NCBI GenBank assembly: GCA_015143295.1
Contig: CM026574.1
Span: 16,866,938 to 16,930,937 of the forward strand
Length of the DNA: 64,000 nt
Direction: 5' to 3'
From: Tetracentron sinense
Lineage: Eukaryota > Streptophyta > Magnoliopsida > Trochodendrales > Trochodendraceae
A program made the position numbers and the translations under genes. The notes beneath the pieces were generated by a model that saw only the letters and a list, made by a program, of their open reading frames with translations, did no database searches and was not told the DNA's origin. Shown one piece after another: positions 45,714-55,544 of the stretch; the stretch's first letter is position 1, and every line of letters starts with the position of its first letter.

Positions 45714-48700
45714 ATGGCATCTAACATGGTTACTCAGCTTATTACCTCATCAATGGGCTCACCAAATTTACCCTATTCTTCAATGGCCAACATGTTATCC
45801 ATCAAACTCAATGGTAACAATTATCTGCTGCGGAAAAATCAAGTACTTCCCCTGCTTGAAAGCCAGGATCTACTTGGATACATCGATGGAACAATGCTGC
45901 CTCCTTCCACACATATTATTCAAACCGAGGGAGACAATGTTCCCAACCCGGCCTTTCGAAAGTGGAGACTTCTAGATCGTTTTGTTACTAGCCTGATCAA
46001 CTCCTCATTGTCTGAAGAGGCCATGAGCCTTACCTTGGATCGCCAAACTGCTCATGATGTTTGGGCAATCCTCGAAGAATCCTTTGCTTCCAAATCAAAA
46101 AACAGGGAACTTTAGCTTCGTGAGGAACTACAACTACTAAAGAGAGAGTCCCTATCTGTATCGGAACATGTTCGCAAATTCCGGGCAATTTGTGATCAAC
46201 TATCAGCCATTGGTAATCCGGTACCAGACACTGACAAGGTCTATTGGCTCCTACGAGGTTTGGGACCGGACTATCACACCTTTGTTACCACTTGTTTGAG
46301 AAAACCTCCTATTCCCTCTTTTCAAGAAGTTGTTCCAGCTCTTCTTAGCCATGAACTGTTGCTTAAAAATCTCACACCTCCACCCAGCCATCATGATGTG
46401 GCCTTCACGGCTCAAAGAGGAGGACGTAATTTTTGCTATGGAAATAGAGGAGGAGGACGAGGCTACAGGCCTCAATATCGGAATCAAAACTTTGCTCAAG
46501 GAAGGGGGCAAGGCCCTCATCAATACCACAACAACTTTCGAGCAGCTCACAACCGTGGTGGCCACAACCCTCCTCGGTTCCCTCAAGATCATGGGAACAA
46601 CCGTGGGCATGATCTACCACAATTCCCTCATGATAATGGGAATCTACCTCGACAAACTGCCCAAGGAAATCAGCAATCCCAAGCCACTGCATCCATGTGC
46701 CAGATCTGTGACCGTGGTGGTCATTCTACTCTTGAATGTCGCAACAGGTTCAATCAGGCTTACCAATCCACTTCAGTCCCAGAAGCCTTTACTTCTCTTA
46801 CTATTCAGGACTCTTCAGATGCCGAGTGGTATACTGACAGTGGAGCCACAGCTCACATGACCAACAATGAAGGTAACTTCACCAAAGTTCAGTCTTACCA
46901 TGGTACGAATCAAGTTCGTGTTGGCAATGGTTCTTCTATACCTATATCTCACACAGGATCAGTTACTCTCTCAACCCCTACGGGTTTTTTTAAACTTCAT
47001 AATACTCTTCTTGTTCCTCATATTCAAAAAAATCTAATTTCTGTGAGTCAATTCACTCAAGATAATGATTGCCTGTTTATTTTCTCACCCAATGGTTTTA
47101 TTATTCAGGAACAGGGAACAGGGAAAGTGTTGGGGACAGGGAGTAGGAAAGCTGGATTGTACACCCTTGATTCTCTTCATCAAGCTTATTTTTCAAGTCT
47201 TACTGCTCCAACCAAGGGTTCTACAACTGTTTGGCACAATCGTCTCGGTCATACTTCATCCAGTATTCTTAGTGTCCTGCATAAATCAAGAGAGATCCAA
47301 CTTGTGGACTCCAATAAATGCAGCAATTCTATTTGTTCTAGTTGCCAGTTAGGCAAGAGTAGAAGACTACCTTTTCAAGTGAATAATAAAAGATGTACAA
47401 TTCCTTTAGAGTTGATACATTTTGACATATGGGGACCATCTCCTATTTCTTCTCCATCTGGCTTTCGATATTATATGGTGTTTGTTGATGACTACAGTCG
47501 TTTCTCTTGGTTTTTTCCAATGAAAAAGAAATCTGAATTTTTTTCAATTTTCCTTCACTTTCAAAGACTTGTAGAACATCAACTCAATTGCAAAATAAAA
47601 GTTCTTCAATGTGATGGAGGACAAGAATTTTCCAGCACCCTCTTCCTGGACCATTTATCTCAATGTGGTATACTCAAGAGGGCCTCATGTCCGCACACTC
47701 CAGCTCAAAATGGGCGTGCCGAATGTAAACATAGAAGCATCACTGAGATGGGTCTTACCCTCCTTTTTCACAGTCATGCTCCTACTCGACTTTAGATTGA
47801 AGCATTCTCAACTGCCGTGTACATCATCAATCGGCTCCCTACTCCCGTTCTCCAACATGCAACCCCGTACTCTCTCTTGTTTGGTAAATCTCCTAACTTC
47901 TCTATGTTTAAAACTTTTGGTTGCCTATGTTTTCCATATCTTCGTAACTACTCACCTCATAAGCTCCATCCAAAGAGCTCTCGCTGTGTTTTTATAGGGT
48001 ACAGTACCTTGCATAAGGGATATCGTTGCCTTGACATTCTCACCAACCAGGTGTACATCTCGAGACATGTTGTTTTTGATGAGGCTACCTTTCCGTATGT
48101 CGACCCATCTGCTCCCTCAAGTGGCATTACTGATCTTGGTTTCTTTGACGATCTTGATTGCACTCATGTTCAAGACGCATTGGCCCCCACGAGCCATCAG
48201 GTCCAGCCCACTCTCTCTCGGCCACTTGATGTCCAGCCCCCTATCTCTCGGCCACTTGCCCAACATGACCTTGTTGCTGCCAATTTGGATCCAGTCATGT
48301 TGTCTATTCCGGAAGCTTCTCCAACTTCACCACCGCTACACCTGCTAGTGCTCCACTCGAAGAGACTTCACCACCGGTTGCCTCTGCTAGTGTTCCTTCC
48401 TCCACTCAAGATCGGTCTGCCACCTCTTTATGTGATCCAGAATTATCTCCTTCTCCACGGCTTGATCTTGAGACTCTATCTAGCACCATACCAGGAGGCC
48501 ACATTGTCATTGATCTACCTATTGCTCCTACTTCCGTCACTGAGTCCATTACAGACAACATACATCCTATGATTACAAGGTCGAAATCCACCAAGCATCC
48601 TCTACCGCTGCATACTTCGGCTTCTCTCCATGGTGACTCTTCATTATTTCAAGCATTACTAAGCTTAAACGAACCACGTGGTTATAAATCAGCATCTAAG

Positions 48701-50449
48701 CACTCTCAATGGATTGCTGCCATGGATGAAGAAATGCTTGCCCTTCATCAAAATAAATCATGGACTCTTACTCCTCGCACACCTAACATGCATCTTGTTG
48801 GTTGTCGATGGATCTTTAAGACCAAGCTTAAAGCTGACGGGACAGTTGAACACTACAAAGCTCGCTTAGTAGCTAAAGGTTATTCGCAATTACATGGTCT
48901 CGATTATGATGAGACATTCAGCCCCGTCGTAAAACCTGCTACCATTCAGCTTGTGCTTGCTTTAGCCACCATGCGACATTGGGAGATCCGTCAACTTGAC
49001 GTAAAAAATGCCTTTCTCCACATGCATTTAAGTGAGGAAGTTTATATGGACCAGCCACCTGGCTATGAGGACCCCTCTCTCCCTCATCATGTTTGTCGTC
49101 TTCAGAAGGCTCTTTATGGCTTAAAGCAAGCCCCTTGTGCTTGGTTTGATCGCCTTAGTATCTTCTTATTGCATCTTGGTTTCCAACCAAGTCGCGCTGA
49201 CTCCTCGATGTTCATATCTCATGGTCCTCTTGGCACATTGATTCTACTTGTTTACGTCGATGATATTATCCTCACTGGAAGCAGCACCACTCTCATCCAG
49301 GCGTTTGTGCTTCGCCTGAGCAACGAGTTTGCAATGAAAGATTTGGGTCTTCTCCACTACTTTCTCGGCATTGAGGTCACATCCACCCCTACCGGGCTAT
49401 TTTTATCTCAGTCAAAGTATGCTATTGACTTCCTTACTCGGGTGCAAATGGAGGGAGTCAAACCTCTCTCCACCCCTATGATCGTCGGTCAGAAACCTAC
49501 CAAAGAAGGAGCACCCTACTCTGATGTCACTCACTATCGCAGCATTGTCGGTGCCCTGCAATATTTAACACTCACGAGAACGGACCTCTCCTATAGTGTT
49601 AACACTGTTTGTCAGTTTATGCACTCTCCGACTGAAGACCATTTTTGTGCTGTTAAACAAATTCTACAGTATGTCAAAGGCACCCTCCATCATGGTCTAC
49701 AAATCTTCTCGAATTCTACACATACTCTCACTGGGTATTCTGATGCTGACTGGGTGGGTTGTCCTGACACCCGTCGCTCCACTTCTGGATTTGCTTTGTA
49801 TTTTGGACATAATCTCATCTCTTGGAGTGCCAAGAAACAAGCCACAGTCTCCCGCTCCAGTGCCGAGGCGGAGTATCGCGCGCTTGCTCAAACTACTGCT
49901 GAAATTACTTGGGTTACATTCTTATTGCGTGATCTCCAGGTCTACTTGACCTCTTGTCCACTAATTTTTTGTGATAATCGTAGTGTCATTTGCATGAGCT
50001 CCAACCCTGTATTTCATGCTCGCTCCAAACATATCGAACTGGATTATCCCTTCATCAGGGAAAAGGTTGCTTCTGGACAACTCTGCATTAAGTTTGTACC
50101 ATCCGAACTTCAGATAGCTGATATTTTTACAAAGAGCCTACCTCATCCCGCTCTTCAGCTCTTCTCTTCCAAGTTACAGCTTCGTGATTTCTCTACGCTA
50201 CACCTGAGGGCGGATATTAACAGTGGCAGTAGCAATAGTTCATCATCCGGATTGTCACATGGAATACAATCCCCTCCAATGTCCAACATAGCTGTCACGG
50301 TGGTGGATTCCCTTGCTTTTTCTAAATCAATGCATCCTAATCTAAGGGAACAGCACACAAGGCAACATCCAAGACATACTTCTCTACAAAAGGAAGTAAT
50401 AACCACATTTGGAAACCATTGTATCAAATCCCACAAGGATTTTCGGTGA
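45714..50449 (+). pseudogene. CopD gag-pol polyprotein, nearly open
   Basis: The start ATG is at 45714 (MASNMVTQL). Gag with LLGYIDGT follows, the CCHC knuckle CQICDRGGHSTLEC is at 46698-46739, and protease DSGATAHM starts at 46836. Pre-integrase VWHNRLGHT is near 47230, the integrase core has HFDIW, QCDGGQEF and NGRAECKHR (47420-47735), RT has YVDD at 49253-49264, and RNase H has GYSDADWVGCP and [12 protein letters not shown]. Lesions are TAG at 46113-46115 in gag, TAG at 47793-47795 where integrase has Trp, and one frameshift between about 48315 and 48345. The last frame runs through the purine tract 78 codons into the 3' LTR, ending at 50449. Gag style suggests the Ale/Retrofit group. Confidence 0.93.
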
Positions 50450-50631
50450 ACATAGAAAGAGACTTTCTAAGCTTTATCTCTTTTTATATTCTGTATATTG
50501 TCTTTCTATAACCAATGTAAAGGTTTAGAGTTTCCATAAGTTGAAAAATCCTTGTAAAGCCTTTGTTATATATTGAATGGATATCAACGTGCATCTCTCA
50601 AGTTGAGAGAATTGGATTCAAAATTATTTTA
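50215..50631 (+). repeat. CopD 3' LTR
   Basis: 417 bp, with five substitutions relative to the 5' LTR and no indels. Its first about 235 bases are translated in the pol frame. Confidence 0.95.
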
Positions 50632-50636
50632 GATAT

Positions 50637-52344
50637 AGTAGTCCCTACTACACATGATGCTAATGGGTTTTTCTTGTTCTCTTCTCCAACCAAGTTTGTT
50701 GCCACCAAATGATATGTTACTACCGCCACCATCATGTCCAACTAATCCACCCCCTAGTAGATCTGCCAATACGTATCCACATCAGCCATCCAATTACGAG
50801 TTACTCTCAATAATGGACACATACCACTTGCAACCAGCTCACTTGCCACCGTAACCAGATCCTTAACTTCCGTTCGCACCATCTTCATCATAAATTCACT
50901 CAATGACCTTGCGGTTAAAATGGCACAACCAAGCCTAAATCTTGGCTTGCAACTCGGCATCCCCTCCCTCTTGCATTCTTATCTCAATGCCAGAAAGTTG
51001 TTGCGGAGCTGACCTATTACACTCAAGCTCTCAAAGATCATCGCTGGAAAGATGCAATGGTTTTGATGAGTTCAATGTGCTTTTACACAATCAGATATGG
51101 TCCTTAGTTCCTCATCACCTCAAAAAAAATCTGGTTGGCTGCAAATGTGTTCACCGCATCAAGCATTGTGTCTATAGGTCAATTGAATGCTACAAGGCTC
51201 ACCTTGTCGCCAAAGGTTTCAACCAACATCATGGAGTGGACTTTGATGAAACCTTCAGTCCCGTAGTAAAGCCCCCCACTATTCGGATTGTGTTGTCCAT
51301 CGCTGTGGCCAAGAACCGAAGCCTACGACAACTTGATGTTTGAAATGCCTTTCTTCATGGAAAACTTGATAAGAAAGTTTATACGCTACAACCACAAGGG
51401 TTTATTGATCGAGACTATCCAAATAATGGTTGTCATCTCCACAAGGCCTTATATGGCCTCAAACATGCCCCCCACACCTTGTTTCAACATTTTAGCTCAT
51501 TTCTCCTCGGCCAAGGATTTCATTGCAGCCATGTTGACCCCTCCATGTTTGTTCTACATCAATCGGAAGCCACACTTGTTTTCCTAGTTTATGTAGATGA
51601 TATCAAATTAATTGGCACATCTCCACACTTAGTTCGACCATTTATTCTAGATCAATCAGAAGCCACACTTGTTTTCCTACTTTAAGGAGATGATATCATA
51701 CTAATTACTGGCTCATCTCCACACTTAGTTCGGCCTTTTATCTCAAAATTTTTGAATGAGTTTGATATGAAGGACCTCTGAGATGCACACTTTTTCCTCC
51801 GCATGGAAGTTCAAAGGACGTCTAAGGAGCTTATGCTCACTCAATCAAAGTATGCTTTCAGTCTCTTTTGTTGAATACTCTGATGTCGAATAGGCAGGCA
51901 ATCCGAATGACCAAAAATCTACAAGTGGCTTTTAAATACACCTTGGATCAAATCTCATCTCATGGAGTTGCAAGAAGCAACCCACTATATCTCGCTCCAA
52001 TCCAAAGGCTGAATACCGTGCTTTAGTAGCCGCCACACTGATACAATATGGATCTGTCACATTCTAAGAGACCTTGGGATTCCTATCATCTCTCCTACTC
52101 GGCTCCTATTTGATATCTCAGTGCAACATACATGGTAGCGAACTCCATCTTCCATTCACATAAAAACATGTAGAAATTGATTATCATTTTGTTCGTGAAC
52201 GAGTCGTATCTAGGGACTTACAAATGTCCTCCGTCTCCACTACTCAACAATTGGTGGAAATTTTCACCAAAGCCTTAATCGGTCCGCAGTTAAACTTCAT
52301 TCGTTCCAAGTTTATGCCACTGACGTCATTAGCTTGTGGGGGAC
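50637..52344 (+). pseudogene. CopB RT and RNase H remnant (unit 3)
   Basis: CopB continues after CopD with the Pro-rich linker, RT start ([22 protein letters not shown] at 51200-51265), YVDD at 51590 and the 93-bp duplication (51554 and 51647). About 230 bp present in unit 1 are missing near 51875. RNase H fragments lead to a GTGGGGGAC tract at 52336-52344. Stops throughout. Confidence 0.85.
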
Positions 52345-52591
52345 TAATAGATAAAGATACCAAATAACAGCCATGATTCACAAGAGTCCTAAATGGACTC
52401 TTTCCTTTATTCCCAAGGAGTCCTAATGGAACTCTGTTTCCTTTAATTATTACTCACTCTCATTGTTCTACACCAACTGTATTTTCTATTTTGAGTATCT
52501 ACTGTAATCTTTCTTCACCTATAATACAAACCACCATACCCACAACAGGGTGTGCGGTTCATCTTCTTTTCTCTTATTTTCAGTTATAGCA
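52345..52591 (+). repeat. CopB 3' LTR (unit 3)
   Basis: It starts TAATAGATAAAG, ends TTATAGCA, and is collinear with the unit 1 and 2 copies. Confidence 0.65.
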
Positions 52592-52900
52592 GTAGAGAAT
52601 TACAAGTCTTATTTATTCTTGAGCTAGCTAGGTTGTAAAATTTTGGTATATCTAGATGTAACATTATACTATGAAAGAGCTAAGAAGATGTGCCAAAAGA
52701 GCTTAGAAGTAGATGATAAAGCTTTAAAATATGGGAGATAACTTCATGGTACTACAGTTAAATTCTTTTTTAAAGGATGATGTTTGTATAACATTATAGG
52801 GACATCCCTAGTGGCTAAGTATTTGGAATGTAAGGAAGTCTTAAATTTTAGTGTAGTGTTTCAAGGAACAAGGAAGAGAAACACTATTACATGGTGCAAA
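52592..52900 (+). pseudogene. PPR pseudogene remnant, internally deleted (unit 3)
   Basis: Only the DDKALKYGR and following stretch is left. The repeats seen at 37190-37350 and the MITE have been lost by a deletion at about 52713. Confidence 0.55.
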
Positions 52901-53320
52901 CGAAATTAACTCCTCCCTAAGTTGGTTTAAGGAGTTGGAGTTGGATCAGCATCCAAACGTTCTTAGCCACACTTGGTATTTTGTAAACTGCTCAACAGTC
53001 TCATCACGCACCCCATATTGAGCTCTTTTATATTTAATATCAAGATGTCAACCATATAGAAGGTGTTTGGTTGGCAGTCTGTCAATTTACTAAAACAAAA
53101 GAAAGTGGTTGATCTTGTGGGTCATTTAATTCCCCCATATCCTTCCTAAGAGATCGGCATCTAAATGATTGCGCCAGTGTTGATCGTATAACCCCTTTGG
53201 GAAAGGACAGAGATTCGAGTCTATTAGTTTGGAAATGGAAGGCCCACCTTCATACTACCCTAACTCTAAACCTAGATAAATGATTTTTTTTTGGGTGGTA
53301 AGTTGGGGTTAGGCAGACCC
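52901..53320 (+). repeat. Duplicated non-coding block, possible SINE (unit 3)
   Basis: It is collinear with 17396-17815; the B-box-like site reads GATTCGAGTC here. Confidence 0.3.
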
Positions 53321-54028
53321 CTACCAAATTTATGAAAAAAAGGCTGCAACCGCTGTTACATTCAATAGTACTCCTTCCCAGATCGGACTTCGCAGAGAAT
53401 AGACTGGGTCACAGTAGGTAAAGGCACCAGAGGAAAGGTTACACTTGAATTATTCAAACAATGTCTAGCTAGGGAATCAACAACTCTGTTCACCTCATGT
53501 TCACCTCATGCCAAATGTGCTTGATTTTACAATTTACGAATCCTCAGACCAGATTCCTAGCAATCTAAAAATTGTCCATCCATCTCCACAGAGGATTATT
53601 CATGCAATCACAACCCACTTTGAATAAGCCGAAACCCACAGTTTGGACGCTCCAAACTATTTTTCCATTTAGAGACCTTTCAGAATCGCACTTAGCTTCA
53701 ATTTATCAATATCATCCTGATCACATCCTTCAGCAAAGGCAACACAAACATCTCCTCTATGACCTTGTAGGATTCCACCCAAGCCTGTTCCAGTTTCACA
53801 GAGAGATCAATTTGTATTCAAAGTCCACCAGCTCTCCGGAGGGAAGCTCCAATAACAAACCTTTTCCCCGGGAATGCAGAAATCCGTTTCTATACCCCAC
53901 CTCGCCATAACGATCTACTTCTTTCCAACTATACTAGACAAGATTTTATAGCAGTGAAGCACCCTCTTGTGTCATTCTTTATCAATTTGGACAGTGAAAC
54001 TGAATCCCTAGATTAGTTTGGAAGATAA
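53321..54028 (-). pseudogene. LINE remnant, 3' end (unit 3)
   Basis: Minus-strand RNase H region, collinear with 17816-18500 and 38420-39110 but without a long open frame. It breaks off at 54028. The same LINE continues at 61959 after about 7.9 kb of other DNA, with about 75 bp of LINE lost at the break. Confidence 0.7.
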
Positions 54029-54190
54029 GGGGCCGTTTGGCATCATTCCGGATCAGAAACAATTGTATTCCCTGGAACAGTCTGATTTTTTTGGAACGTT
54101 TCTGATCTTAGAACTCATTTGGATGCAATAAACCAAACTCTGTTCCGGGGAACAGAAACAGCAGAATTGCACTTGGATGACAAAAAAAAA
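54029..54190. mobile_element. Partial DNA-transposon end (GGGGCCGTTTGG type)
   Basis: The start GGGGCCGTTTGGCATC is typical of TIRs of plant MITEs. I found no matching inverted end near 61.95 kb, so the extent is open. A single arm of the small palindromic MITE follows at about 54255-54300. Confidence 0.4.
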
Positions 54191-54299
54191 AAACAGAATC
54201 ACTTATATATACTATAAATTGATCAAATAATAGGCAAATAATCATCATACTCTCACAATTTCTACTTCCACCATTTTTAGATAACATATCAATTAATAG

Positions 54300-55179
54300 A
54301 GAAACTTATTCATGCCAAGTGAACGAAGCCGAAGCTGAAGCCAAAGCCAAAGCAATTGCAGTCACCAAACGAGGAGGCTGTCAGGGTCAAGCATGTCCAA
54401 AAGAGACAATTCTCTCTTGGGCTAGACCTAATTCAGATGAGCTGCCTCATTGGGCTCAGGACATAGACTGAAACTTAGGCCATTTCACATGGGACCTAAA
54501 CTGAAATGGACAACTAGGATCTTCCAACTGGTGAAATTTTGAGCAATGCCCAATCTATTTGACAACCAGGATTTGTGTCAAGTTTGAGTATGGTAAGGTT
54601 AATAGGGAACCATAGATATACCAAGGTTAACAGGGAACCATACATTTACTAATTGGTATAAGACTCATCTGGTTCTCCCCCTTCAGCTCATCTGCATTTC
54701 TAATACAGGCATTCTTGTGGTTCAAATCTGTTCAAGCTGCTTAAGATCAAGATTGGAGATATGGATATCTCTAGATTCCATTTTGCAGCTTGCATGAGCC
54801 AATGGAAAGCTATTTAAGGCATGAAACAGATCAGACTTGCATTGTTTTCTGGACCACTCGTATCATGCCTAATTGATATTTTACCTTCCTAGCTTGGAAC
54901 GTGAATCTCAGTCCCCAACATGAGCATAGTGCTTATGAGAATACATATATACTTTTTGCATACTCAATCCACAGAGAAAGGAAAGGTACAAGGAAATTTT
55001 AGCAAAAATTTTCGAGTGTGCACAACAAACCATTCTTATTATTATATAATACTGGTGAAAGCAACTTATGAAATGAATTGTGTTTGTTCATAACAGATAA
55101 CAGAAAAACCAATCTCCTCCAAGGTAACGCCCCACCAAGAAGCCAAAACTAGAAGAGAATTTGCATATGTATTCCATAT
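54300..55179 (-). other. Presumed 3' region of the membrane-protein gene
   Basis: It lies downstream of the stop codon on the minus strand. No other coding stretch or repeat was recognised. Confidence 0.4.
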
Positions 55180-55476
55180 CTATTCAGAAGCCAAAGCTTG
55201 GCAGGCCAAAACTAGAAGAGAAGCCGCTATTCCCACCAAGAATAAGGCAAGAACAAGTAGTGCCATAAGGACCCAAATCCATGGCTGCATCCTTCTCCTA
55301 CCCTGGTTACGAAGAGACAAGGGGAGAGGCTTTGTCTTCATCTGCTTGAGTGATGGTTTTTGAAGCTTCCTTGCCACTGTAGTAGGTTCCTCTTCAGTTT
55401 CGGGTTCCAGGATGGTTTCACTTGGAGTGTTTTCTGAGCTTGGAGCAGCTTCTCCTTCATTGCTGCCATTTGTAGC
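55180..55476 (-). CDS. Last exon of a predicted tail-anchored membrane protein
   Basis: This exon encodes 98 residues and a stop on the minus strand. It starts after an acceptor AG at 55477-55478 (minus-strand TATGGAG/GCTAC), in phase with the exon at 59058-59231. The first half is acidic and Ser/Pro/Thr-rich (SSENTPSETILEPETEEEP), then basic (LRNQGRRR), then one hydrophobic segment (WVLMALLVLALFLVGIAASL) close to the C-terminus. That arrangement suggests a cytosolic protein anchored by its tail in an organelle or ER membrane. I do not recognise the family. Codons upstream of the acceptor in this frame belong to the intron. Confidence 0.65.
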   Translation of the reverse strand, partial: ATNGSNEGEAAPSSENTPSETILEPETEEEPTTVARKLQKPSLKQMKTKPLPLSLRNQGRRRMQPWIWVLMALLVLALFLVGIAASLLVLACQALASE

Positions 55477-55544
55477 CTCCATAGATGACAACATAGATTT
55501 AGTCAAGATAAAAAATAAAAATCGACCATAAATGATAAACATAG

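Larger units (their letters stand above)
45215..50631 (+). mobile_element. Full-length Ty1/copia element CopD nested in CopB
   Basis: This 5417-bp element has two 417-bp LTRs (45215-45631 and 50215-50631) that differ at five positions, about 98.8% identity. The initiator-Met-type primer site TGGTATCAGAGCT is at 45632-45644 and the purine tract GAGGGCGGA at 50206-50214. The duplication GATAT is perfect (45210-45214 and 50632-50636). The flanks rejoin to give the CopB text seen at 7810-7830. Ends are TATTAAC...ATTTTA, so TA...TA instead of TG...CA. It is the youngest large insertion I can date by LTR comparison. Confidence 0.95.
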
